From Sepiola atlantica (Eukaryota > Mollusca > Cephalopoda > Sepiida > Sepiolidae), in assembly GCA_963556195.1 (NCBI GenBank), contig OY744533.1, positions 51,035,808-51,099,807 of the forward strand: 64,000 bases of DNA, given 5' to 3'. Of this stretch, positions 32,655-44,432 are shown piece after piece; within the stretch, counting starts at the first letter, position 1, and every line of letters begins with the position of its first letter. The position numbers were made by a program, and so were the translations under genes. A model generated the notes under the pieces. It ran no database searches, had not been told where the DNA came from, and saw nothing but the letters and a program-made list of their open reading frames with translations.

Positions 32655-33385
32655 TTATGAAAATCTGGAAAACAAATATCTTAATGGCAATCTTTATGAA
32701 AATCTGGAAAGCAAATATCTTTATGACAATCTTTATGAAAATCTGAGAAAACAAATATCTTTATGGCAATCTTTATGAAAATCTGGAAAACAAATATCTT
32801 TATGGCAATCTTTATGAAAATCTGGAAAGCAAATATCTTTATGGCAATCTTTATGAAAATCTGGAAAGCAAATATCTTTATGGCAATCTTTATGAAAATC
32901 TGGAAAGCAAATATCTTTATGGCAATCTTTATGAAAATCTGGAAAGCAAATATCTTTATGGCAATCTTTATGAAAATCTGGAAAGCAAATATCTTTATGG
33001 CAATCTTTATGAAAATCTGGAAAACAAATATCTTTATGGTATTCTTTATGAAAATCTGAGAAAACAAATATCTTTATGGTATTCTTTATGAAAATCTGGA
33101 AAACAAATATCTTTATGGTATTCTTTATGAAAATCTGGAAAGCAAATATCTTTATGGCAATCTTTATGAAAATCTGGAAAACAAATATCTTTATGGCAAT
33201 CTTTATGAAAATCTGAAAAACAAATATCTTTATGGCAATCTTTATGAAAATCTGGAAAACAAATATCTTTATGGCAATCTTTATGAAAATCTGGAAAGCA
33301 AATATCTTTATGGCAATCTTTATGAAAATCTGGAAAACAAATATCTTTATGGCAATCTTTATAATCTTGATTTTTATGACAATCT
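32655..33385. repeat. 39-bp minisatellite, about 18 units
   Basis: The unit is 39 bases: GGCAATCTTTATGAAAATCT, then GGAAAGCAAATATCTTTAT (variants AAAACA, GGTATT, GAGAAA). Because 39 is divisible by three and no stop occurs, frames stay open on both strands with 13-residue repeats (MAIFMKIWKANIF on plus; DCHKDICFPDFHK on minus). Variants cluster, with GGTATT units adjacent near 33040-33120, which points to unequal exchange or slippage. There are no unique spacers, so it is not a CRISPR array. Confidence 0.9.
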
Positions 33386-33639
33386 GAAAAAAAAAGGAAA
33401 TATATTACTGGTAACAAGATCCTGCACAAGCAGTTTTTATTAGTGAATGATCCACGTCTATATTGTAAATGGTTGATATGCCGTCAGACAGACAAATGAA
33501 ACCAAACGATACTAAATTAATCAAGATCACTTGTTGACATCTACGGAGACAACACAGCTGTCTATGGCAGCACTTCGGAGAGTACTGGTGATCAAGATCT
33601 TGCTGATTCTCTCTCTCTTCATACCTTAAGCACGTCTGT

Positions 33640-34800
33640 AATTGGGAAAATTACTTGTTACTTTTAACACCACTAAAACCAAACTTCTCTCATTTCACCG
33701 CCAACGCTTCGATCCTTGTTTTGCCACAGTCGAAATTAATGGCTCTCTCCTTGAGGAAAACCCTTGTTTTGATCAGCTCGTGGGACTGACTTTCACTCCA
33801 GATCAAAAATGGAAGAATATATCCAATCTGTTGCTGAAGTTGCTCGGAAAATAGTTGGATCATTCTACCGCTCCAGAAAGAACCTGACTCCTGATCCAAT
33901 CTTCTACATATATAATATTGGCCTCGGCCTATTGGCCAAGATCAAAGTGTAGTATCTGTTCCGATGGATACTGCACCCCATAGACTGGTATCGTCTTGGC
34001 CTTCGGGGCTTAATTTACGCCTGTCTGTGGGCTTGTCCTGCTCAGTTCTAGGAGGTCCACCCTACCAGGCTTTGCCTCCCCTCTTTGGGGAGGAGTAAGT
34101 TTATTGCTTACTGACTGAGGCGCCCCTCCCGGTGAATGCCGACGGGGCTGCCCAGGCAATTTTTAATGGCCAGAGTGCTCACCTTCTCGGGCGCTGGCTT
34201 TTCAAGTTCCACTTTCCCGACCCGACCTTGGGTCACATCTTACCTTGTGGGAGTAAGATAAAACTGGCCTTGTGCCTAACCTCCTGGAGAGGAGGTAAAT
34301 AATACTGTTGCCACATTTGAGGTAGGTGCCGCTCAAAGCGACCTTTTTACTTTGACAGAGTACAAAATCGATTTTGCAATCAAGTTGGGAATGATCTCTT
34401 CTGTTCTCTACAGTCCCTTTCTCAAGGAAAAGACGTTGCTAGTTTTCCTCTATCTTTGTTTACAGGGAAGGCGATCGACTAAGATCTGATCTCTGGTTCT
34501 CCTATGTAAGACATTCACAAGAACTCGTCTTGTTAACACAACCGAAACGAACTTTCCTTTATTCCTCTGTGTGCTTAGAGTCAGGCGGAATTTACCATGA
34601 ACAGAGTTTCTTTCCATGAACTTCCCATCGGTGAAACACAGTACCACGGAACTGCTTCCCTGCAGACTACAACATGGACATCTTCAAATCCAGTGTCAAC
34701 AAATAATTGTTATAAACCGTCCTCATAAATAATCAAACTGCGTTTATTCCATTAATCATTTCGAATCCTTTCATAATAACCCCGAGTGGCTTTTGGCCCT
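33640..34800 (+). pseudogene. LINE C-terminus split by a U2-headed SINE
   Basis: Before the SINE the frame reads LLVTFNTTKTKLLSFHRQRF, then LVGLTFTPDQKW and, in the next frame, GSFYRSRKNLTPDP. After the SINE (from about 34304) come a Q-N-K-IDFAIKLG-like part, LQSLSQGKDVA, and finally ADYNMDIFKSSVNK in another frame. This is the 3' third of a jockey/CR1-like LINE ORF and its tail (GAGTGGCTTTTGGCCCTGAT at about 34783). Frameshifts and the insertion make it inactive. Confidence 0.75.
33919..34303 (+). mobile_element. U2-snRNA-headed SINE, copy 7, inside a LINE
   Basis: Full-length copy: GGCCTCGGCCTATTGGCCAA, GATCAAAGTGTAGTATCTG, both hairpins and tail GGAGAGGAGGTAAATAATA. The extra CTCGGCC at the start makes this head closer to U2 (CUUCUCGGCCUUUUGGC) than copy 1. 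It interrupts the LINE between the thumb region and the C-terminal region. Confidence 0.85.
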
Positions 34801-35326
34801 GATAAGTGGTAACTTATGAGTAAGAGATCGTATGTAATTGTACAAATACGCCATGAGACACTGGCGTATAGGAACTAAAGAAATGAGAGGATCATTGTCT
34901 AACGAACGCCACATGAAATTAAAACCAATTTTGGTAAAATAGTGACCATTCGCTTAAGATTCTTTAATTACTGAATGCCCCCTTCTGTCACCATAGAGAA
35001 TAGTACTTTCTGAGAAGGTGCCTGTTCGACGATGGGGTTTATAGTGAAACAAGAGTTGTGTAATCCTTAACTGCAATTCTCCTGATATTTCTTAAGTCGA
35101 GTTGCAAGTAAAACTCCAAAACGTCCGGTACTTCTGGAATAAGTGAGGAGAAGGACTGGTGTTATTTTGGAGTTTTCCTTTTTCTAGACTTGCTGCTCTG
35201 ACAATGCTTGAGAATTTAGTCTACCCTACTATTTAACCCATAAAAGGACGGGTTATTTATTTATACCCTGCCCAAATATATTAGAGAAAGTAAAACTTTT
35301 ACAAACACTTTCATTTTTAAACTTAG

Positions 35327-35419
35327 GGTACCTGATATACGCAAATGGTTACCCATCTAAGTACTGGCCAGGCTCAATGTTGCTTAACCCTGACTATACG
35401 ACGAGAGCCAGTGTTTCGA
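35327..35419 (-). mobile_element. 5S-rRNA-like relic, minus strand
   Basis: Minus strand: AGGGTTAAGCAACATTGAGC, CTGGCCAGTACTTAGATGGG and TAACCATTTGCGTATATCAG follow 5S rRNA from the A-box region to the 3' part. It is more diverged than the copy at 23763 and has a different 3' neighbour. Confidence 0.6.
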
Positions 35420-35859
35420 CGTGATATAAACGTAAACTCCTAATTACTAATTTGGTGCTAATTTAAAACTGACCCATCTAATCTTACGATGCATTCGTCC
35501 AGAACTGTTTGGACTAATAGCAATGATGTCCGGTAGACGACAATTAGGCTAAGTATTGGACTCCAAACACTCACACAAACGGGCATGCCCATCGACGTTT
35601 AAGTGATGGCTTCTTACACTGATAGAGTTCGTGTTGTTTTTATCTTTGTAGTATGCCAAGCTCAATCATAGAAAAACGGGTTTTATATACACGCCTGCTG
35701 ATCTTAACAAAGGACAAATGTGGCATAAGGCCGCGTTGAAATGAGTAGAGACTTATATGTCCTCGTTACGCAGACCACCTAAACAATCATGTTTTTGTAA
35801 TCATTTTTAGAAAAATCATTCAACATATGCGAAAAAACAAATACCTCCCACACATACAC

Positions 35860-35863
<4 letters not shown>

Positions 35864-35903
<40 letters not shown>
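35864..35903. repeat. (TA)n microsatellite (short allele of the duplication)
   Basis: About 40 bases of TA. The equivalent tract in copy 2 (40707-40779) is about 73 bases long. Confidence 0.95.
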
Positions 35904-35905
<2 letters not shown>

Positions 35906-35906
<1 letters not shown>

Positions 35907-36315
35907 CTGTGCCCGCTTCTAGGTACATATAGATCTTAATTTCCTTGAATCACGTGACAGTTTCCGGTGACCGAGTTTATATGGCGATTGCTTACAGATT
36001 CGCGCCTCCCAACCGTCTGTAGGTATAAATAAGTTATTATTTATTTATAAATATTATAATAAGAAATTAAAGTCGAGCACTTTCGAGGATGTTAAAAATA
36101 GACTGTCAAAAAGCTCAAATGCAAAGTTCCGAATACGTTCGTCGAACACTCTCTCGACTAGTCTTCTATCTGTGCCCGCTTCTAGGTACATATAGATCTT
36201 AATTTTCCTTAATCACGAGTGGATAAACCGGGTGCGCGCCTCCCGGCCGTCTGAAATTGTTACTTTCCTGCACTGATGAGAGCAATAAGCTTGAAACGCT
36301 AGGTATAATAATTTA
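35906..36315 (+). repeat. Direct repeat with 263-bp spacing; second unit carries a hammerhead-like core
   Basis: TCTGTGCCCGCTTCTAGGTA and the following about 30 bases occur at 35906 and 36169. Both units end near TAGGTATAA. Only the second has, at 36271-36305, CTGATGA, stem II GAGC-AATAA-GCTT and GAAACGCTAGGTA. No stem I is evident. The arrangement recalls a two-ended retrozyme or a Penelope pseudo-LTR from which one ribozyme was lost. Confidence 0.5.
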
Positions 36316-36829
36316 ATATTTATATATAGCATCAATTGTTCAAACAAGGGTTATATAAAAAAAACGTTTTTTCCTTAATCATCAGAGGAAATTCGATAGA
36401 TAAGTCAATCAAATTTACTGTAATGAAGCATTTGAAAATATAAAAAAATAAAAATATAAAAGATATGAAAATACAAACAATTTAAAAAGTTTAAAATATG
36501 CAAAGAAATCATCACCATAGAAAATCATCACTTGTAAGGTGTGAATCGCCTACATGCTAGGGCAAAGTTGTCCTTGTTCAGATTGGGCATTACTTAACTA
36601 TGGACACTTTTAGGAATTATTTAGTGTTATGAAGGTGCGTATTAACCTTTTTTCGCTCAACTACGCTCCATATATAGTAATCCAAAAAATTCAGATGTAT
36701 GGATCATGTGATCTTGATTTTCTTTTTTTATTATTTGTTTAGGAGTCTATTAGCTCTGATTAAACGATTTTCCTGTATCTTTTCTGGCGTAAATTGACCT
36801 TTACTCACCCACATAAGATGTGTATGTTT

Positions 36830-37150
36830 ATTGACCGCCTTTCCAGGAGGTTAGACACAAGGTCAAGTGTGGTTTTGAAAAGCTAGTGCACTAGGATAAG
36901 CGCACTCTGTCCTAAAAAATATGTCTGAGCACTGAGCAGTCCCATAGGCATTCACGGTAGGGGCGCCTCAGGCGATTGGCAATAAATTAACTCCTTTTCA
37001 TAGAGAAGGTAAAGCCTGGGAGGGTGGACCTTCTGGGACTGAAAAGGACGTTATTTCTGCCCGACAGCAACAAAGTCACTGTCAGACTGACTGTTGGGGA
37101 CGTATCCCAGACTGGCATAAATACCTACTCAGATTTGCTAGGTAAGTATA
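36830..37150 (-). mobile_element. U2-headed SINE-family relic, minus strand, highly decayed
   Basis: Minus strand keeps 'gtccaccctcccaggctttacc' in altered form, the GCCTGAGGCGCCCCTACCGT block and the tail region 'gaccttgtgtctaacctcctgg'. The U2-like head is not recognisable. It is an old copy carried through the duplication. Confidence 0.65.
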
Positions 37151-38280
37151 AGATTTATATCTGATGTCTTTGTGGATATCATTTCAGATTGTTCTATACT
37201 GACACGCGATGTTATTTTGCAATCGACCTCATAGATGTTTTATGATTACCACCAACGGGGTGCTGTACTTTCTGAATAAATGAAAGTGTCCTAACGCTAT
37301 CAGTGTGCCTACAATGTATTATACGTTTTGATAATGACGATACATTTCCATTTAAAGTCTTTAACTGTTTGCTAACATTGTAAACGAAATATCAAGCGAC
37401 TCTGAAAATGGTTCGATTTCTTAATTGTTAAATTCAGCGTTTACAGACTCTTCGTGTTGTGTAATTATTGATAATTCTGAAATATAGAAAATATAAAGTA
37501 AAATAATATTCCTTTTTTAGTAAAAGTAACCTATATCCTCAAATACCTTACGCATGTTTGTTTACATATTTAGCGTTTATAGAAATCGATGTTATCAGTT
37601 CGAAAAGTACTTTCTTTTAAGGATACAAGGGGTCTTTTATTATTCATAAAGAACGAATCACCGTCGATATCAAGCATTCTTATTTACAAAAGCTTTTAAG
37701 TACAGATGTTGCATTAGCCGTTCTTCCAGGGTACCCGGTAAGATCCAGTAAGCATAACAAAGAACAGAACGTATATGGAACAACTTTGGTTTTCTTTATT
37801 TCCCATCACCGGATGGTTTACGCTGGCTAAGTACACACATATAAAAAAATCTGTTGACATACTTTTGTCTCATGAAAGTCTTTTTCTTGCTGAGGTTACC
37901 TACTTGGTTTCCGCTAGAAACTCGTTCATATATACATCTGATTGGAAAGCAATTTGCTCTGCATTGTCTATCCGAGCGTGAAATGAAGCAATTGTTCTAC
38001 AAGTACTTTGGTGAAGTACAAATCAGGGGATTCCTTCACAGTACCAACTTGGTTATCAACCGCATTTTTAGTCAGCGGACACAAAAGTCTAACAGCAAGA
38101 CGGGCTTGGGTACCATAGCCAATAAAGCTTCATCGGTGCCATAAACATCGGTAAACTCCCATTCTTCCGGTACTTCGATACTCCGATCACCAGGCGTTTC
38201 GGCTCTTCGCGTTTTTGAAACCGCCGTCTTTCGAGTCTTCTCGCACTACGAAACCTTCTCCTTTTTAACAGTTATCAAGT
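37151..38280. other. Unassigned end of duplication copy 1
   Basis: Non-repetitive within the unit. The frame at 37854-38144 is also open in copy 2 (42728-43120), but its end differs through an indel and it shows no domain. I do not call a gene. Confidence 0.4.
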
Positions 38281-38492
38281 AGTTTTTATTAGTGCATGAT
38301 CCACGTCTATATTGTAAATGGTTGATATGCCGTCAGACAGACAAGTGAAACCAAACGAAACTAAATTAATCAAGATTACTTGTTGACATCTACGGAGACA
38401 ACACAGCTGTCTATGGCAGCACTTCGGAGAGTACTGGTGATCAAGATCTTGCTGATTCTCTCTCTCTCTCTTCAGACCTTAAGCACGTCTGT

Positions 38493-39655
38493 AATTGGGA
38501 AAATTACTTGTTACTTTTAACACCACTAAAACCAAACTTCTCTCATTTCACCGCCAACGCTTCGATCCTTGTTTTGCCACAGTCGAAATTAATGGCTCTC
38601 TCCTTGAGGAAAACCCTTGTTTTGATCAGCTCGTGGGACTGACTTTCACTCCAGATCAAAAATGGAAGAATATATCCAATCTGTTGCTGAAGTTGCTCGG
38701 AAAATAGTTGGATCATTCTACCGCTCCAGAAAGAACCTGACTCCTGATCCAATCTTCTACATATATATTGGCCTCGGCCTTTTGGCCAAGATCAAAGTGT
38801 AGTATCTGTTCCGATGGATACTGTACCCCATAGACTGGTATTGTCTTGGCCTTCGGGACTTAATTTACGCCTGTCTATGGGTCTGTCCTGCGCAGTTCTA
38901 GGAGGTCCACCCTACCAGGCTTTGCCTCTCCTCTTTGGGGAGGAGTAAGTTTATTGCTTACTGCCTGAGGCGCCCCTCCCGGGGAATGCCGACGGGGCTG
39001 CCCAGGAAATTTTTAATGGCCAGAGTGCTCACCTTCTCGGGCGCTGGCTTTTCAAGTCCCACTTTCCCGACCCGACCTTGGGTCACATCTTACCTTGTGG
39101 GAGTAAGATAAAACTGGCCTTGTGCCTAACCTCCTGGAGAGGAGGTAAATAATACTGTTGCCACATTTGAGGTAGGTGCCGCTCAAAGCGACCTTTCTAC
39201 TTTGACAAAATCGATTTTGCAATCAAGTTGGGAATGATCTCTTCTGTTCTCTACAGTCCCTTTCTCAAGGAAAAGACGTTGCTAGTTTTTCTCAATCTTT
39301 GTTTACAGGGAACGTGCTCGACTGAGATCCGATCTCTGGTTCTCCTATGTAAGACATTCACAAGAACTAGTCTTGTTAACACAACCGAAACGAACTTTCC
39401 TTTATTCCTCTGTGTGCTTAGAGTCAGGCGGAATTTACCATGAACAGAGTTTCTTTCCATGAACTTCCCATCGGTGAAACACAGGACCACGGAACTGCCT
39501 CCCTGCAGACTACAACATGGACATCTTCAAATCCAGTGTCAACAAATAATTGTTATAAACCGTCCTCATAAATAATCAAACTGCGTTTATTTCATTAATC
39601 ATTTCGAATCCTTTCATAATAATCCCGAGTGGCTTTTGGCCCTGATAAGTGGTAA
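38493..39655 (+). pseudogene. LINE C-terminus split by a U2-headed SINE (duplicate)
   Basis: Duplicate of 33640-34800, with the same N-terminal frame and the same insertion point. The two copies share the frameshifts, so decay happened before the segmental duplication. Confidence 0.75.
38770..39155 (+). mobile_element. U2-snRNA-headed SINE, copy 8
   Basis: Duplicate of the SINE at 33919 with a slightly better head (GGCCTCGGCCTTTTGGCCAA). Confidence 0.85.
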
Positions 39656-40168
39656 CTTATGAGTAAGAGATCGTATGTAATTGTGCAAATACGCCATGAG
39701 ACACTGGCGTATAGGAACTAAAGAAATGAGAGGATCGTTGTCTAACGAACGCCACATGAAATTAAAACCAATTTTGGTAAAATAGTGACCATTCGCTTAA
39801 GATTCTTTAATTACTGAATGCCCCCTTCTGTCACCATAGAGAATAGTACTCTCTGAAAAGGTGCCTGTTCGACGATGGGGTTTATAGTGAAACAAGAGTT
39901 GTGTAATCCTTAACTGCAATTCTCCTGATATTTCTTAAGTCGAGTTGCAAGTAAAACTCCAAAACGCCCGGTACTTCTGGAATAAGTGAGGAGAAGGACT
40001 GGTGTTATTTTGGAGTTTTCCTTTTTCTAGACTTGCTGCTCTGACAATGCTTGAGAGTCTAGTCTACCCTACTATTTAACCCATAAAAGGACGGGTTATT
40101 TATTTATACCCTGCCCAAATATATTAGAGAAAGTAAAACTTTTACAAACACTTTCATTTTTAAACTTA

Positions 40169-40260
40169 GGGTACCTGATATACGCAAATGGTTACCCATC
40201 TAAGTACTGGCCAGGCTCAATGTTGCTTAACCCTGACTATACGACGAGAACCAGTGTTTC
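40169..40260 (-). mobile_element. 5S-rRNA-like relic, minus strand (duplicate)
   Basis: Duplicate of 35327-35419, differing at one or two positions. Confidence 0.6.
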
Positions 40261-40702
40261 GACGTGATATAAACGTAAACTCCTAATTACTAATTTGGTG
40301 CTAATTTAAAACTGACCCATCTAATCTCACGATGCATTCGTCCAGAACTGTTTGGACTAATAACAATGATGTCAGGTAGACGACAATTAGGCTAATTATT
40401 GGACTCCAAACACTCACACAAACGGGCATGCCCATCAACGTTTAAGTGATGGCTTCTTACACTGATCGAGTTCGTGTTGTTTTTATCTTTGTAGTATGCC
40501 AAGCTCAATCATAGAAAAACGGGTTTTATATACACGCCTGCTGATCTTAACAAAGGACAAATGTGGCATAAGGCCGCGTTGAAATGAGTAGATACTTATA
40601 TGTCGTCGTTACGCCGACCACCTAAACAATCATGTTTTTGTAATCATTTTTAGAAAAATCATTCAACATATGCGAAAAAACAAATACCTCCCACACATAC
40701 AC

Positions 40703-40706
<4 letters not shown>

Positions 40707-40779
<73 letters not shown>
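40707..40779. repeat. (TA)n microsatellite (long allele of the duplication)
   Basis: About 73 bases of TA against about 40 in copy 1. Confidence 0.95.
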
Positions 40780-40781
<2 letters not shown>

Positions 40782-41185
40782 CTGTGCCCGCTTCTAGGTA
40801 CATATAGATCTTAATTTCCTTGAATCACGTGACAGTTTCCGGTGACCGAGTTTATATGGCGATTGCTTACAGATTCGCGCCTCCCAACCGTCTGTAGGTA
40901 TAAATAAGTTATTATTTATTTATAAATATTATAATAAGAAATTAAAGTCGAGCACTTTCGAGGATGTTAAAAATAGACTGTCAAAAAGCTCAAATGCAAA
41001 GTTCCGAATACGTTCGTCGAACACTCTCTCGACTAGTCTTCTATCTGTGCCCGCTTCTAGGTACATATAGATCATAATTTTCCTTAATCACGAGTGGATA
41101 AACCGGGTGCGCGCCTCCCGGCCGTCTGAAATTGTTACTTTCCTGCACTGATGAGAGCAATAAGCTTGAAACGCTAGGTATAATA
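40782..41185 (+). repeat. Direct repeat with hammerhead-like core (duplicate)
   Basis: Duplicate of 35906-36315. CTGATGA is at 41147-41153 and GAAAC follows the same GAGC/GCTT stem. Confidence 0.5.
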
Positions 41186-41697
41186 ATTTAATATTTATAT
41201 ATAGCATCAATTGTTCAAACAAGGGTTATATAAAAAAACGTTTTTTCCTTAATCATCAGAGGAAATTCGATAGATAAGTCAATCAAATTTACTGTAATGA
41301 AGCATTTGAAAATATAAAAAAAATAAAAATATAAAAGATATGAAAATACAAACAATTTAAAAAGTTTAAAATATGCAAAGAAATCATCACCATAGAAAAT
41401 CATCACTTGTAAGGTGTGAATCGCCTACATGCTAGGGCAAAGTTGTCCTTGTTCAGATTGGGCATTACTTAACTATGGACACTTTTAGGAATTATTTAGT
41501 GTTATGAAGGTGCGTATTAACCTTTTTTCGCTCAACTACGCTCCATACATAGTAATCCAAAAAATTCAGATGTATGGATCATGTGATCTTGATTTTCTTT
41601 TTTTTTATTTGTTTAGGAGTCTATTAGCTCTGATTAAACGATTTTCCTGTATCTTTTCTGGCGTAAATTGACCTTTACTCACCCACATAAGATGTGT

Positions 41698-42015
41698 ATG
41701 TTTATTGACCTCCTCTCCAGGAGGTTAGACACAAGGTCAAGTGTGGTTTTGAAAAGCTAGTGCACGAGGATAAGCGCACTCTGTCCTAAAAAATATGTCT
41801 GAGCACTGAGCAGTCCCATAGGCATTCACGGTAGGGGCGCCTCAGGCGATTGGCAATAAATTAACTCCTTTTCAGAGAGAAGGTAAAGCCTGGGAGGGTG
41901 GACCTTCTGGGACTGAAAAGGACGTTATTTCTGCCCGACAGCAACAAAGTCACTGTCAGACTGACTGTTGGGGACGTATCCCAGACTGGCATAAATACCT
42001 ACTCAGATTTGCTAG
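41698..42015 (-). mobile_element. U2-headed SINE-family relic, minus strand (duplicate)
   Basis: Duplicate of 36830-37150. Its tail end (CCTCCTCTCCAGGAGGTTAG) is better kept than in copy 1, which reads CCGCCTTTCCAGGAGG. Confidence 0.65.
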
Positions 42016-43132
42016 GTAAGTATAAGATTTATATCTGATGTCTTTGTGGATATCATTTCAGATTGTTCTATACTGACACGCGATGTTATTTTGCAATCGA
42101 ACTCATAGATGTTTTATGATTACCACCAACGGGGTGCTGTACTTTCTGAATAAATGAAAGTGTCCTAACGCTATCAGTGTGCCTACAATGTAGTATACGT
42201 TTTGATAATGACGATACATTTCCATTTAAAGTCTTTAACTGTTTGCTAACATTGTAAACGAAATATCAAGCGACTCTGAAAATGGTTCGATTTCTTAATT
42301 GTTAAATTCAGCGTTTACAGACTCTTCGTGTTGTGTAATTATTGATAATTCTGAAATATAGAAAATATAAAGTAAAATAATATTCCTTTTTTAGTAAAAG
42401 TAACCTATGTCCTCAAATACCTTACGCATGTTTGTTTACATATTTAGCGTTTATAGAAATCGATGTTATCAGTTCGAAAAGTACTTTCTTTTAAGGATAC
42501 AAGGGGTCTTTTATTATTCATAAAGAACGAATCACCGTCGATATCAAGCATTCTTATTTACAAAAGCTTTTAAGTACAGATGTTGCATTACTCGTTCTGT
42601 CAGGGTACCCGGTAAGATCCAGCAAGCATAACAAAGAACAGAACGTATATGGAACAACTTTGGTTTTCTTTATTTCCCATCACCGGATAGTTTACGCTGA
42701 CTAAGTACACACATATAAAAAAATCTGTTGACATACTTTTGTCTCATGAAAGTCTTTTTCTTGCTGAGGTCACCGACTTGGTTTCCGCTAGAAACTCGTT
42801 CGTATATACATCTGATTGGAAAGCAATTTGCTCTGCATTGTCTATCCGAGCGTGAAATAAAGCAATTGTTCTACAAGTACTTTGGTGAAGTACAAATCAG
42901 GGGATTCCTTTACAGTACCAACTTGGTTATCAACCGCATTTTTAGTCAGAGGACACAAAAGTCTAACAGCAAGACGGGCTTGGGTACCATAGCCATAAAC
43001 ATCGGTAAACTCACATTCTTCCGGTACTTCGATACTCCGATCACCAGGCGTTTCGGCTCTTCGCGTTTTTTTAAACCGCCGTCTTTCGAGTTTTCTCGCA
43101 CTACGGAACCTTTCTTTTAACAGTTATCAAGT

Positions 43133-44040
43133 CGCCTTTTTTTTCTTTCTCGACGTCCCACCCATAATGGACTCGTCCACGATTCATTTTTGCCACTCTT
43201 CATTATTTTACACAGAGATATTCATTATTTTTTGTTTGTTTGTTTTTGTTTTTTCATATAACAAATATACAACGATTTCTATTTCTAATCTTTTCTTTTT
43301 CAGACTTACAGTTTTCCATAATGCAGTTTGTTTATTTTTACAGATATTACTACTGTTTTTACGATGTCGATATTTGATGCAAACACATGGGAGAAAGATA
43401 CGAGGAGGTATTAAAAATAATTCTTCAATATTTTTTCTTCCGTTCTGCTCAAATTTTTTTTTAGTTATTAGCGTGTAATGCGCGAGGAGTGGTGACTTAC
43501 AGTCGACTGCGCGTTGACGTGTAGTCGCCCTAAGAATTAATTTCTTAAAATTAAATTAAAATTCACCGTAAACAAACGAACTTCGATTTTTAATAAATAA
43601 ATTACACTTACTATTAGCTTCAAGTGAAAAGTAGGGATAATCTTTTCTTTTTTTTTTTATTGTTTTAAATAATTTTTCGAATGCGAATAAGAAAAAATCA
43701 TAGCATTATTATGTAACATTCAACTTTATTGTATCGAAAATGCATTAAACTATATGTATTTTCAACATGTCTCCATTTTATGAATTGGATGCAGATATTT
43801 TTGTTGTGTATATACATTTATTTTATTTTAATAACAAAAAAAATTTTTAACACGTCATATTTTTACAGTTTACATGTGCAATTATAATAAGTTTTTTTTT
43901 CCATGGGTTCATTTTGCAAAGTTTTAAAAAATGTAAGTTCCTATTTAAAAAATAATTTAATTACGAAATTCAATTCACCACATTGCTTTTCATTTTATTC
44001 ATAAACAAGTCGGCCATTTTTATCTTTTACTTCCGGGCAA
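43133..44040. other. AT-rich stretch with no gene
   Basis: No supported feature. T-rich frames near 43167-43478 lack any motif. Confidence 0.5.
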
Positions 44041-44049
44041 TTCAGGATA

Positions 44050-44175
44050 GGTTCAATGACCGCATTAACTAAGACGTCCGATTATAACAGTCAGTGGTGC
44101 CTGAGGTATGGGGTTCAAATTATGTGACAGGCGGGTCAGTTGTATATAGCCACGCTGATGAGTGTTATATAATAA
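44050..44175 (+). mobile_element. tRNA-like/hammerhead element, 3'-truncated
   Basis: GACCGCATTAACTAAGACG and GGGGTTCAAATTATG fit diverged A and B boxes. TATATAGCCACG then leads into CTGATGAG at about 44153, but the rest of the ribozyme is replaced by AT-rich DNA. It is the same head-to-ribozyme order as elsewhere. Confidence 0.5.
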
Positions 44176-44432
44176 TATTTATTAAATAATAATTATTAGC
44201 TCCATTAAGGGGCGTGTACTTCCATGAGAAAGATAGGCTTTCTGTCAGTTAAAATTCAGAGGTCAAATTCATAAAATGCAGAGGTCATTGAAATAGAACA
44301 CTCTTAGAAACTTACTATATCGTAATAATAAATATGATTTATTTCGTCCTATTTTCTTGCAGCTGTTTCGGTAGCGCATTAATGGTAACTGAGGCTTTGA
44401 GTGTTCGAGTCACGCGACTGGTGGATCAGCTA

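Larger units (their letters stand above)
33432..38280. repeat. 4.85-kb tandem duplication, copy 1
   Basis: Starts AGTTTTTATTAGTG and ends AACAGTTATCAAGT. The same 4.85 kb follows directly at 38281-43132, differing mainly by scattered substitutions, small indels and the length of one (TA)n tract. CAAG occurs at the left edge, at the junction and at the right edge, so the duplication may have arisen through 4-bp microhomology. Contents in order: LINE relic, U2-headed SINE, LINE tail, 5S-like relic, (TA)n, a short direct repeat with a hammerhead-like core, a decayed U2-headed SINE, and non-coding DNA. Confidence 0.95.
38281..43132. repeat. 4.85-kb tandem duplication, copy 2
   Basis: Second copy of 33432-38280 in the same orientation. 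By eye the two are about 97-98% identical. The (TA)n tract at 40707 is longer, 'gagtacaaa' is missing at about 39206, and small changes are spread evenly. The high identity means a young duplication compared with the relics inside it. Confidence 0.95.

Noticed and set aside
32655..33385. CRISPR-like array
   Set aside because: The 39-bp units are directly adjacent with no unique spacers, and the window is eukaryotic. It is a minisatellite.
36271..36305. A complete ribozyme in the 4.85-kb duplication
   Set aside because: Core and stem II fit in both copies, but stem I does not pair. It is kept as a hammerhead-like core only.
37775..38144. A conserved gene because the frame is open in both duplication copies
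   Set aside because: The copies are too recent for conservation to mean anything, the frames end differently, and no domain is visible.
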